A stretch of 64,000 nt of DNA from Nitrososphaerota archaeon (GTDB lineage Archaea; Thermoproteota; Nitrososphaeria; Nitrososphaerales; Nitrosopumilaceae), in contig VHBH01000001.1 in assembly GCA_016872055.1 (NCBI GenBank), forward strand, positions 1 to 64,000, written 5' to 3'. The notes beneath the pieces were generated by a model. That model was not told the DNA's origin, made no database searches, and saw nothing but the letters and a program-made list of their open reading frames with translations. How positions within the stretch are numbered: the first letter of the stretch is position 1; every line of letters starts with the position of its first letter. Both the position numbers and the translations under genes were made by a program. Shown here piece by piece: positions 8,194 to 15,922 of the stretch.

Positions 8194-9638
8194 AGTGGAA
8201 CCTCCGGTAATTTGGTCGTGCTTTGTAGTGCATATGCTGCCTGAAGCAATTGTTTTTCCTGTAGGGTATTGGCATGAATTTGAATTCCTACTGGCAATCC
8301 GTTTTTGACTTCATACGGAACTGAAATTGCTGGAACTCCAGTCAAGTTGGCAGTAACTGTGTTGATGTCGGCAAGATACATTGCAAGTGGGTCGTCTATT
8401 TTTTCCCCAAACTTAAATGGCAATACAGGTACAGTGGGCGATATTAGAAAATCGCATTTTGAAAATGCGGATTGGATCTGTTTCTTGAGCTTACTTTTTA
8501 CTTTTAGGGCCTTAAGTAAGTATTTTCCTGCAAATCCAGCAGACGGTACAAATCCACCAAGAATCATTCTTCTTGTTACCTCTGGACCAAAGCTGCGCCT
8601 TGCCTTTGAAATATATGATTTAAACTCATATCCTTCCGAATCCAAGTCATACCCATATCGTAAATTATCATACCTAGACAGGTTGCTTCCGGCCTCAGCC
8701 GTAGTAAGAACATAGTATGTCGCAACAGTATATTCCACCATATCTAGTGATACTTCTTCTATTTTGGCACCCATCTTTTCAAATGCAGATACCGAGTTTT
8801 TGAACACGGATGCTACCGTACCATCCAATCCGGCGCCGGAACTCATCTCTTTTATGATTCCAATTTTCTTGCCAGATATTCCGGCATCAATTCCAGATAG
8901 ATAGTCTTGGTTTTTGTTGTTTATTGTGGTAGGATCATGTTGATCTTTTCCTGCAATATGGTTTAGTAGTAATGCGACATCTTCTACTCGCCTACCCATC
9001 GGACCAATCTGTTCAATACTATTTGCATATGACACTAGGCCATATCTGGATACCAACCCATATGTCGGCTTTAGTCCAACGATACTACAAAAGCTGGCTG
9101 GATTTCTAACAGAGCCTCCAGTATCAGAGCCCAGCGATAATATTGATTCGAGGCCTGCAACAGACACAGCACTTCCTCCAGACGATCCTCCCGGAACATA
9201 GTCAGTATTCCATGGGTTTTTGCTTGGGCCAAATGCGGAAAACTCGGTTGCAACACCCATTGCGAATTCATCGAGGTTTGTCTTGCCAATTATTATCGCA
9301 TCTTGGGATTTTAGCTTGGATACTACCGTTGCATCATACGGGGATATGTAATTCGCAAGCATCTTTGATGCACATGTAGTCTTGCCACCATTGATGCAAA
9401 TATTGTCTTTTACTGATATTGGCATTCCATAAAATGCACCGACGTTTTGTCCAGCCTTTAACTTTTTGTCTATTGCTCTTGCCTGTTCTAACGCATCATC
9501 ATTTAATGAAATAAAGGCATGCAATTTTGGCTCTACTTTTTTTATATGCTCCAGAGTTTTTGCTACAAATTCCTCTGCCGTTATTGTACAGTTTTTGATG
9601 CCATTGATGTATTCTATGGCAGAGATTCCAAGATTCAT
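8190..9638 (-). CDS. gatA: Asp/Glu-tRNA amidotransferase subunit A (amidase)
   Basis: The 482-residue amidase releases ammonia from glutamine or asparagine for GatB. The Ser-cisSer-Lys triad is visible: SVKDNICINGGKTTCAS (Lys), VPGGSSGGSAVSVAG (cis-Ser) and LGSDTGGSVRNPAS (nucleophile Ser). The C-terminal NLTGVPAISVPYEVKNGLPV segment is also typical. It begins one base after the gatC stop and overlaps gatB by four bases. Nothing is unusual in length or motifs. Confidence 0.97.
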   Translation of the reverse strand: MNLGISAIEYINGIKNCTITAEEFVAKTLEHIKKVEPKLHAFISLNDDALEQARAIDKKLKAGQNVGAFYGMPISVKDNICINGGKTTCASKMLANYISPYDATVVSKLKSQDAIIIGKTNLDEFAMGVATEFSAFGPSKNPWNTDYVPGGSSGGSAVSVAGLESILSLGSDTGGSVRNPASFCSIVGLKPTYGLVSRYGLVSYANSIEQIGPMGRRVEDVALLLNHIAGKDQHDPTTINNKNQDYLSGIDAGISGKKIGIIKEMSSGAGLDGTVASVFKNSVSAFEKMGAKIEEVSLDMVEYTVATYYVLTTAEAGSNLSRYDNLRYGYDLDSEGYEFKSYISKARRSFGPEVTRRMILGGFVPSAGFAGKYLLKALKVKSKLKKQIQSAFSKCDFLISPTVPVLPFKFGEKIDDPLAMYLADINTVTANLTGVPAISVPYEVKNGLPVGIQIHANTLQEKQLLQAAYALQSTTKLPEVPL

Positions 9639-9905
9639 CTAATTCATCTTAGGTGCGCGGACGTAGCTGCCCTTGTAGTTTTTGAGTTGTTGTATTAGAG
9701 AATCATCAAATCCTACATGTTTATCTTCTCTAAGCTCATCAATTGCAACCTGTTGCACCGGTACTTCCTCTCCCTCAATGTCTGCTTTGTCTAAAATATC
9801 AAAATAACCAAGAATTTTTTTTACCCGATCAAAATACTCGTCGGAATTTTCAATGTCTATTCTCATTAGCTTTGCAATGTGCTCAATGTCTTCTTTTGTT
9901 ACCAA
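9639..9905 (-). CDS. gatC: Asp/Glu-tRNA amidotransferase subunit C
   Basis: The 88-residue protein has the GatC pattern: EDIEHIAKLMRIDIE at the N-terminus, a helix ending in KILGYFDILDKADIE, and the Val/Ala-Pro-rich end YVRAPKMN. GatC wraps around GatA-GatB and stabilises the complex. It lies nine bases... downstream of aspS (aspS stop at 9914) and directly abuts gatA. Confidence 0.92.
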   Translation of the reverse strand: MVTKEDIEHIAKLMRIDIENSDEYFDRVKKILGYFDILDKADIEGEEVPVQQVAIDELREDKHVGFDDSLIQQLKNYKGSYVRAPKMN

Positions 9906-9913
9906 GGTTTCAC

Positions 9914-11224
9914 CTAAGGCGTTAGCCTGTCTACGTCTCTTGGGTACAGGGTGGTGTCTCTTATGTTTTCAGTTCCAGTCAGAGCCATGATTAGTCTCTC
10001 TAGTCCTATTCCACAGCCTGCATGCGGTGGAATTCCATAGTCAAACGCCCGAAGGTGGTACTCGAATGTGTCCACTTTGAGTCCTTTATTTTTCATCCTC
10101 TCTTCTAGCTCTGCTTTTTTCTCAACCCTCGTGCTTCCGGAGGATAACTCCAAATCTCCAAACATTAGGTCAAAGGATTCAGATATTTTTGGATCTGATT
10201 TGTTTATTTTGACATAGAATGGCTTGGGTCCGGTAGGCCAGTCCTTGATAAAGTAAAATCCTTCCAATCCAATTTTTTTAAGATTTGATGGGTATAGATC
10301 ATCGCCCCACTCTGTCTTTGCGCCTACCTTCTGCATTTTATCGACTAGTTCTGCGTATGTATATTGTGGGATTTTGTCTGGCAATTCCGGCACGACAAAT
10401 TCGGATTCTGGGTTGTTTTTAGCGTATTCGGATACTATTCTAATTGATGCTTTAATCAAATCCTCGATTCTCTGCATGATGTCATTATAGTCCACATATG
10501 CTTCTTCTAGGTCTATCGAGATTGCCTCAGATAGGTGTCGGTTTGTTCTGGACGGCTCCGCTCTAAATATTGGTGCAATCTCGAATACTTTCTCAAAGCT
10601 CATCGTTAGTTGTTCTTTGTACAGCTGGGGGGATTGAGCCAAAAATGCCTCCTTGTTATAGTAAAATATTGGAAATAGTGCAGCGCCGCCTTCTGTTGCA
10701 GTTGCAATCATCTTTGGCGTGTTGATTTCTAAAAATCCGTTTTCATAAAAATAATCCCTAATTGATTTGAGAACCAGGCTTCGCGCCTTGAAGACATGTT
10801 GCAATGGCTTTCTTTTCAGATCAATTGGTCGAATCTCTAGTCTAGTATCGATGTTTTTGACTGTCTTTGCATATGGCTCAAATGGCGGAATTTTTTCAAC
10901 TTCGGAGAAGACCCTGAGCTCTTTTGGTATGATTTCTATTCCGTTTGGTGCCTTTTCCGATGGTTTTATCGTACCTAGTACCCCAACTGACGAGTGGGCT
11001 TTTAGATGTGATATTTTTTCTCGCACATCATCTGGACAACTTCCCGCTTTTGCAACTATCTGAATTTCACCTTCTTTATCCTTTAATGCCATAAACGAAA
11101 TGTTACCGTGGCCTCGAACCGATAGGACCCAGCCCATTACTATGACATCAGTGTTTTCCATTTTTACCGATAACTGATTAGAATAATGGGTCCTACGCCA
11201 TTTTTCTAGGTCTGTGCCTATCAT
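9914..11224 (-). CDS. aspS: Aspartyl-tRNA synthetase, archaeal type, probably non-discriminating
   Basis: The 436-residue enzyme has an OB-fold anticodon domain (residues about 25-110) and a class II core with motif 2 IFRAEPSRTNRHLSEA and motif 3 HAGCGIGLERLIMALTG. In the archaeal family, residues that separate discriminating from non-discriminating enzymes sit after GWV in the OB fold and in the loop before the EI(I/L)P strand. Here these read GWVLSVRGHG and EKAPNGIEIIP, with Leu34 in place of the discriminating Trp and Pro93 in place of Lys. The Pro, and the operon with gatCAB, support an enzyme that charges both tRNA-Asp and tRNA-Asn with Asp. The alignment is from memory. Confidence 0.95.
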   Translation of the reverse strand: MIGTDLEKWRRTHYSNQLSVKMENTDVIVMGWVLSVRGHGNISFMALKDKEGEIQIVAKAGSCPDDVREKISHLKAHSSVGVLGTIKPSEKAPNGIEIIPKELRVFSEVEKIPPFEPYAKTVKNIDTRLEIRPIDLKRKPLQHVFKARSLVLKSIRDYFYENGFLEINTPKMIATATEGGAALFPIFYYNKEAFLAQSPQLYKEQLTMSFEKVFEIAPIFRAEPSRTNRHLSEAISIDLEEAYVDYNDIMQRIEDLIKASIRIVSEYAKNNPESEFVVPELPDKIPQYTYAELVDKMQKVGAKTEWGDDLYPSNLKKIGLEGFYFIKDWPTGPKPFYVKINKSDPKISESFDLMFGDLELSSGSTRVEKKAELEERMKNKGLKVDTFEYHLRAFDYGIPPHAGCGIGLERLIMALTGTENIRDTTLYPRDVDRLTP

Positions 11225-11336
11225 GGTATCTGTGCTTGGCAGTCTGTATTTATTTTTATGAAAGAGGCACTTTGAGCCTAGATTTTCATATTGAACACTT
11301 GAAAAATTAATTAGACAATTCTAGATCCATGTTACC

Positions 11337-11576
11337 ATGAGCGGAAACGAGGATATTGTGGACTATATCAAGGAAGTAAGAATGGTTCTGGCAGATAGTA
11401 TAGATACACTACTAACCCTTCAGCATGATTTGCAAAACGAAATTACTGTAGAAAAAGACGATGAGATAACATCGATCTCCAGCAAGGCCCAGCTTCTAGA
11501 CATCACATATGATATTGCATATGATCAAAAGATCAAAAACGCTCAGGACGAACTTTCAAAACGCGACATTTTATGA
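11337..11576 (+). CDS. Small acidic helical protein of unknown function (79 aa)
   Basis: A 79-residue acidic protein, mostly predicted helix (NEDIVDYIKEVRMVLADSID, then TLLTLQHDLQNEI). The ATG at 11337 follows an AT-rich stretch and is divergent from aspS. No domain or function is recognised. Composition and codon use resemble the neighbours, so it looks real rather than chance. Confidence 0.6.
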   Translation: MSGNEDIVDYIKEVRMVLADSIDTLLTLQHDLQNEITVEKDDEITSISSKAQLLDITYDIAYDQKIKNAQDELSKRDIL

Positions 11577-11628
11577 GCAAAGAGTCTCGAGAGCTAAAAA
11601 GTGCTCCCAAGACCCTTTGACTGGCACA

Positions 11629-11645
11629 GTGAATTTGTAATTCAC
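11629..11645. repeat. Perfect inverted repeat GTGAATT-TGT-AATTCAC
   Basis: A 7-base inverted repeat with a three-base loop lies about 50 bases after the 11337-11576 gene and is followed by CTTTTGGGG. It could be a transcript 3' hairpin or a dyad operator; neither can be decided here. Confidence 0.4.
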
Positions 11646-11782
11646 CTTTTGGGGATTCTTGATATGATGTGAACCGAAATTATTAAAATGGTTGCGTAGA
11701 AAAGATCCAGATTTTGTTCTTACATACTGACAATTTGTCCATCTTTTTGTCATGAATATTCACTCCAACACAAGATTAGATA

Positions 11783-12175
11783 TTGGACCACTCCACAATC
11801 GTGGAGATTTCATACGATGAGATTTCCGATCTTCGGGATTTCATTGTGTCATTGAACTTATCATCAAGTGTCGTAATAGTAGAAGGGAAAAGAGATACTG
11901 CAGCACTCAAATCCCTTGGTTGTAGCCAACAAATTCTGGAGTATCACAAGTTTGGTGGTATGACTAAATTTGCAGATTCTGTATCTGATAAGAATTTAAT
12001 TTTATTATTTGATTCCGACCGAAAGGGAAAGTATCTCGCAAGAAAGGTAATCGAGCAACTTGAGCGAAGAACTCGGATTGATCTTTCATACAAAAAACGT
12101 CTAGTGCAGATTACCCGTGGAAGAATTTCTGCTATAGAGGAATTATCACAATACGAAGATTTCATCAATCAATAA
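11783..12175 (+). CDS. TOPRIM-domain protein (small archaeal primase/RNase M5-like, UPF0292 type)
   Basis: The 130-residue protein is a stand-alone TOPRIM domain. The acidic motif VIVEGKRDTAALKSLG (about residues 30-45) supplies the catalytic Glu, and LLFDSDRKGKYLARK supplies the DxD pair that binds Mg. Small archaeal proteins of this type are annotated as TOPRIM or UPF0292 proteins of unknown nuclease or primase-associated role. The TTG start at 11783 lies about 27 bases after a TATA-like GAATATTC (11752-11759). Confidence 0.8.
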   Translation: MDHSTIVEISYDEISDLRDFIVSLNLSSSVVIVEGKRDTAALKSLGCSQQILEYHKFGGMTKFADSVSDKNLILLFDSDRKGKYLARKVIEQLERRTRIDLSYKKRLVQITRGRISAIEELSQYEDFINQ

Positions 12176-12183
12176 AAAAGAAA

Positions 12184-12300
12184 TTAGTTGCCTCCAATTA
12201 GGAAGACAACGCTTGCGGATGCTGTTACTAGTTGGTCAGGCGAGAACACTGTGGTTGCAGATTTTGCTTCGGCAAAGTCCTTTACCCCATAGTATGGCAT
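12184..12300 (-). CDS. Possible 38-aa small protein
   Basis: A minus-strand ORF runs from ATG 12300 to TAA 12184 and encodes 38 residues, starting MPYYGVKDFAEAKSATTVF and ending SVVFLIGGN. It fills most of the gap between the TOPRIM gene and the 12370 gene. No clear TATA box is at the expected distance. It may be a real small protein or a remnant; no function is suggested. Confidence 0.3.
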   Translation of the reverse strand: MPYYGVKDFAEAKSATTVFSPDQLVTASASVVFLIGGN

Positions 12301-12369
12301 CGATGGTGTATAATATCAGCCATCTAGGCAAAAAAAAGACTAGAAATTACCAGGCCCAATAGTATTATC

Positions 12370-12588
12370 ATGGTCTTATCTGACAGAGAAAAGCTTCTAG
12401 TTGTAATATCTAATGCAATTTCGGTCTATTCCATGTATACAAAAAACCCAGACACAATGCCAAAAAATACCACATTGATTGACTTTATTCTCAAGGCAAC
12501 CCCTGAGGATCTCAAAAAAGACCTCACCATGGATCTAATAGACGAAGTATTTGCATTTGTCTCCAAGACACAAGCTGAACTTTCATAA
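12370..12588 (+). CDS. Small helical protein of unknown function (72 aa)
   Basis: A 72-residue protein, starting MVLSDREKLLVVISNAIS and ending VFAFVSKTQAELS, apparently all helical. It lies 23 bases before purP on the same strand, so it is probably cotranscribed with purine synthesis. The family is not recognised. Confidence 0.6.
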   Translation: MVLSDREKLLVVISNAISVYSMYTKNPDTMPKNTTLIDFILKATPEDLKKDLTMDLIDEVFAFVSKTQAELS

Positions 12589-12611
12589 AGGCTGAATTTA
12601 TCCAAAATATC

Positions 12612-13637
12612 ATGGTCTCCGTCGCAACCCTAGGTTCGCACTGCGCTCTGCAGGTGCTCAAGGGAGCAAAGGATGAGGGCCTCAAGACCATTCTAGTGTC
12701 TGAAAAAAAGCGAGAGCGACTATACAAGAGATTTGATTTTATTGATGAGATGATTCTGGTTGATTCATTTGAAGAGGTACTGGATAAAAAATGCACTACC
12801 GTGCTGGACAAGAACAATGCCGTATTGATTCCACATGGCACTCTGATTGCGCAAATGTCAACAAAACAGATTGAATCCATCACGACTCCTGTGTTTGGCA
12901 ACAAATGGATTCTGAGATGGGAGTCCGACAGAAAACTAAAGGAACAACTCATGATAGAATCCAAGCTTAACGTCCCACAGGCAGTATCTAGCCCAAAGAA
13001 GATCAAGCGTCTAGTAATCGCAAAAAGACATGGTGCAGCTGGCGGCAAGGGCTACTTTTTAGCAAGCTCAGAGAAAGATTACATCAAAAAGCGCGATATT
13101 CTTGTTAAGCAGGGCCTAATCAAGGGCGACTCTGACCTATACATACAGGAATATGTCATGGGAGTATTGGCATATCTGCAGTTTTTCTATTCTCCGCTCA
13201 ATAACGATCTGGAATTCTTTGGTGTTGACAAAAGACACGAGTCAGACATTGAGGGTCTAGCAAGAATCCCATCACAACAACAGCTAGGAATGGATTACAT
13301 TTCCTCGTTTAATGTTATAGGGAATAGCCCAATGGTGTTACGAGAATCGCTATTAGATGAGGTATACCAGATGGGTGAGCGATTTGTGTCTGCATCAAGA
13401 AGGTTGGTGAAGCCAGGCATGAACGGTCCGTTTTGCATAGAGGGAGTCTATGATCAGGACGGAAAATTCTGGAGCTTTGAATTTTCTGCAAGAATAGTTG
13501 CTGGAACCAATATCTACATGGAAGGCTCTCCATACTCTACCTTACTATATGATATCCCAATGAGTATGGGTAGGCGAATTGCTCGAGAGATAAAACAGGC
13601 TTCAAAAATAAAGAAATTAGATAAAGTCACTACTTGA
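12612..13637 (+). CDS. purP: 5-formaminoimidazole-4-carboxamide ribonucleotide synthetase (formate-dependent)
   Basis: The 341-residue ATP-grasp enzyme makes FAICAR from AICAR, formate and ATP, the archaeal replacement for the transformylase step of PurH. Family segments are VATLGSHCALQVLKGAKDEG near the start, LIPHGTLIAQM, AKRHGAAGGKGYFLA (ATP-binding loop) and FCIEGVYDQDGKFWSFEFSA... ending in EFSARIVAGTNIYMEGSPYS. Length matches archaeal PurP. The preceding small gene may share its transcript. Confidence 0.93.
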   Translation: MVSVATLGSHCALQVLKGAKDEGLKTILVSEKKRERLYKRFDFIDEMILVDSFEEVLDKKCTTVLDKNNAVLIPHGTLIAQMSTKQIESITTPVFGNKWILRWESDRKLKEQLMIESKLNVPQAVSSPKKIKRLVIAKRHGAAGGKGYFLASSEKDYIKKRDILVKQGLIKGDSDLYIQEYVMGVLAYLQFFYSPLNNDLEFFGVDKRHESDIEGLARIPSQQQLGMDYISSFNVIGNSPMVLRESLLDEVYQMGERFVSASRRLVKPGMNGPFCIEGVYDQDGKFWSFEFSARIVAGTNIYMEGSPYSTLLYDIPMSMGRRIAREIKQASKIKKLDKVTT

Positions 13638-13839
13638 AGACAGTCAGTCTTTACTTTGAAATGATCAATGCCTCTGCAGACAGCACTCCCATTATTACCA
13701 TTACATTCCTCCGTCTATCACCATTGTGTGGATTTTTTTGTGCAAATCAGATATCAACAGTATTGGGTTTGTTATGATGTGTTTATTTTCCTCTTGAATC
13801 ACAGACGATGCAGCGACATTCTGCGATTCTAGAATACGT
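13638..13839. other. Spacer with a possible gene remnant on the minus strand
   Basis: Between purP and the winged-helix pair the minus strand can be read for about 45 codons without a start (ERILESQNVAASSVIQEEN, then HIITNPILLISDLHKKIH) before a stop near 13713. The residue use looks protein-like, but no family is recognised. No promoter or terminator stands out. Confidence 0.25.
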
Positions 13840-14178
13840 TCAGTTTGATTGGAGATTCAAAACAGGCGTGTTGCCGCCGACAATAATTTCTGCTTTTTTG
13901 ATTCTCGATTTGTAGTATTTTATTTTCTTACCGGCATCGGATATCTCGTACCTATCTACTTCAATTAGTGTGAGATCTTCTAGCTGGGATAGTATCTTGT
14001 ATACAGTTGAAATTGACATTTTCTGATCATCGGCTATTGTCTGTGCATCCTTTGCCTTGTTTATTATACAAAACAGGACTGCACGGGAATACACATTTGC
14101 GAGTGTCTCTATAATTTGTTGAGTTACGTCGTACTGACTGAGGTTGTAGGTTGACTTTTTGTCTAGCATAATACTCAC
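13840..14178 (-). CDS. Winged-helix transcriptional regulator, second of a tandem pair (112 aa)
   Basis: The 112-residue protein has a winged helix-turn-helix: QTIADDQKMSISTVYKILSQ is the HTH with the recognition helix STVYKILSQLED, followed by the wing LTLIEVDRYEISDAGKKIKYY. It overlaps the stop of the upstream paralogue (14175-14507) by four bases, and the two proteins align along their full length, indicating a tandem duplication. The targets are unknown. Confidence 0.8.
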   Translation of the reverse strand: MSIMLDKKSTYNLSQYDVTQQIIETLANVYSRAVLFCIINKAKDAQTIADDQKMSISTVYKILSQLEDLTLIEVDRYEISDAGKKIKYYKSRIKKAEIIVGGNTPVLNLQSN

Positions 14179-14507
14179 AGGTTTGGTGCAAGACTCAGAA
14201 CGGGCTCTGGTTTTTTGATTGAAATGTCTGCTTTGCTGATTCTGGAGCGGTAGACCTTGAATTTTCTGCCCTTGTCAGATATCATCCAGCGTTCCACGTG
14301 GACCAGAGTAAGATCCTCGAGGTCTGATAACTTTTTGTAAACAGAAGATAGGGGAATTTTGTACTTGTCTGATATTTCTGCTGCTGTCTTTCCTTGTTTT
14401 ATTACCGAGAAAAGTATGGTTCTCGATTCTGCATCGGCCAAGGCCTCGATTACCTTTTGCGTGACGTCGTATTTTTTCAGCTGAGGTAAAGTAAATCGTC
14501 TAGTCAA
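14175..14507 (-). CDS. Winged-helix transcriptional regulator, first of a tandem pair (110 aa)
   Basis: The 110-residue protein carries the HTH KTAAEISDKYKIPLSSVYKK and the wing LTLVHVERWMISDKGRKFK. It shares with its downstream neighbour the opening LxQYDVTQxxIEALA-like segment, the Ser-Val-Tyr-Lys recognition helix and the PVL-S/N-L end. The pair forms a two-gene operon. Divergent regulators of this kind are common in Nitrososphaerota; no ligand domain is visible. Confidence 0.82.
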   Translation of the reverse strand: MTRRFTLPQLKKYDVTQKVIEALADAESRTILFSVIKQGKTAAEISDKYKIPLSSVYKKLSDLEDLTLVHVERWMISDKGRKFKVYRSRISKADISIKKPEPVLSLAPNL

Positions 14508-14823
14508 GTTACTGTGTTACGTTTTCTCCTCATTAAATAAAATGTTATTGTTCTAGTTATATGGAATGAGAACAGATAATGTCGTTTTGGTGTCTTTTCT
14601 AGTAGGTATGATTCAGGGGTTGCTTCTTTCACATCACCCCCAAACCAGTGCACTAATGCCGAAAACACAACATGCTTACTACGGATTTCGCCTCAAAGCC
14701 CAGCAATCCAAATCCATTTCTATTGGGTCTGGGTTTTGCAGCATTGCAAAAAACACGGCATTGTATGCCCTGACAAAATGTGGATAGCAAAACTATTTGT
14801 CTTGTCATATAACCGCATAAGGT
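14508..14823. other. Intergenic region between regulator pair and DsbA-like gene
   Basis: The region holds the promoter of the minus-strand regulators (ATTAAATAAAA near 14533). A plus-strand frame of 73 codons from ATG 14566 has a hydrophobic start but an otherwise unstructured composition and overlaps other open frames, so it is not called a gene. A TATA-like TATAACCGCATAAGG lies just before the DsbA-like start. Confidence 0.35.
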
Positions 14824-15471
14824 ATGTCCAAAGTGACGCTTGCAATTCCTGTTGGAATTGGAATAGCTGCCGCAATCTTTGTGGTAGTTTTTTTTGGATC
14901 AAATACATCTCAGGATGATTTTGATTTTACATTGTCTGACCTAATAGAGCGCGGCTCTCCACACGTAGGAGATTCGTCTGCACAAATCACAATAGTGGAG
15001 TTTGGTGATTATCAGTGCACATTCTGCTTCAAATTCCACCAATCCAGCCTCGATGTGATCAAAAAAGAATACATTGACTCTGGCAAGGCAAGCCTTGTTT
15101 TTGTTGATTTTCCTCTAAACGGTCCTGACTCTGTACTTGCAGCAGAGGCGACTCATTGCGCAAATGAACAGGAAAAATTCTGGGCAATGCATGACGAAAT
15201 ATACCACAATTGGAACGGCGAGAGGACCGGCTGGATTAATCGGGATTCAATCTCCAAGTTCGCACAGACTGCCGGAGTGGATGTCGATTCCATGAATCAG
15301 TGTCTTGATTCCAAGAAATATCAAGATAGAGTTCTAGAAACGTATGATTTTGCTAAAGAAATCAATATTGATGCAACACCTTCATTTTTGGTAATATCTG
15401 GAGACAAAGTAATCAAGATTACCGGCAACCAGTCGCTAGAAGTGTTCCGAAAGGTCTTAGATGAAATTTAA
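14824..15471 (+). CDS. Membrane-anchored DsbA-like thiol:disulfide oxidoreductase
   Basis: The 215-residue protein has one N-terminal membrane segment (residues about 5-24, VTLAIPVGIGIAAAIFVVVF) and an extracytoplasmic thioredoxin fold. The active site is YQCTFCFKF (CxxC) near residue 63, and the cis-Pro loop is NIDATPSFLV near residue 185. An inserted helical domain with two Cys (ATHCANEQEKFW and MNQCLDSKKY) is as in DsbA. It probably forms or exchanges disulfides outside the membrane. The ATG follows a TATA-like element. Confidence 0.88.
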   Translation: MSKVTLAIPVGIGIAAAIFVVVFFGSNTSQDDFDFTLSDLIERGSPHVGDSSAQITIVEFGDYQCTFCFKFHQSSLDVIKKEYIDSGKASLVFVDFPLNGPDSVLAAEATHCANEQEKFWAMHDEIYHNWNGERTGWINRDSISKFAQTAGVDVDSMNQCLDSKKYQDRVLETYDFAKEINIDATPSFLVISGDKVIKITGNQSLEVFRKVLDEI

Positions 15472-15490
15472 TCTAGACAATTACAATCGT

Positions 15491-15532
15491 ATTGTTGGAT
15501 TGTGAATATATTTTGGATTTGATTCCAACAAT
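15491..15532. repeat. Inverted repeat ATTGTTGGA / TCCAACAAT after the DsbA-like gene
   Basis: Nine-base arms at 15491-15499 and 15524-15532 are perfectly complementary with a 24-base AT-rich loop, starting about 20 bases after the stop codon. A 3' UTR stem-loop or a binding site is possible. Confidence 0.4.
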
Positions 15533-15767
15533 CCCCGGTGCAATCGTTACTTGATGCATTCATGGTATATTGAGGTTCTACACCACCAAATTTTCTTGTC
15601 CTAGTAGACATATCCAGAAATAAGATTTTGTTTTACAAGTTTTGCGTCTGGCATATGTTTACACGCATTAAAATTCCAAGCTTGACTAGTGTGTACAGGG
15701 TCGGGGGTTGATGTTATAGGTTGAACTCACACCAAATCGTAAATGTGATAATGCCCATGTCATGTTA

Positions 15768-15781
15768 TTTTATAGTGGAAT
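15768..15781 (+). promoter_or_regulatory. Orphan TATA promoter motif
   Basis: TTTTATAGTGGAAT is identical over 14 bases to the promoter at 2076-2089. The predicted start of transcription, about 15798, has no ORF start next to it, and aRF1 begins 125 bases later. It could drive a small RNA or a long aRF1 leader. Confidence 0.4.
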
Positions 15782-15922
15782 GACTTTGGATAGTCCTATA
15801 TTTGGAATTGGCAGGTCTGTTTTTGCATGGATTAAGCACTGTCTGATTTTTATTGACTAATGTGGCATTTTGTAGTGTTTTGATGTGCTATTTTGGAATC
15901 TTAATATGGCATTCGAAAAAGC

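Larger units (their letters stand above)
15472..15922. other. 451-base intergenic region before aRF1
   Basis: It contains a 9-base inverted repeat (15491-15532), an isolated TATA motif identical to that at 2076 (15768-15781), and a minus-strand open stretch ending near 15600 (SQAWNFNACKHMPDAKLVKQ, then NLISGYVY and a TAG) that looks like a decayed coding region of unknown family. No intact gene is seen. Confidence 0.35.

Noticed and set aside
14566-14787. 73-codon ORF with hydrophobic start
   Set aside because: No family, irregular composition and alternative open frames in the same stretch; could be chance.
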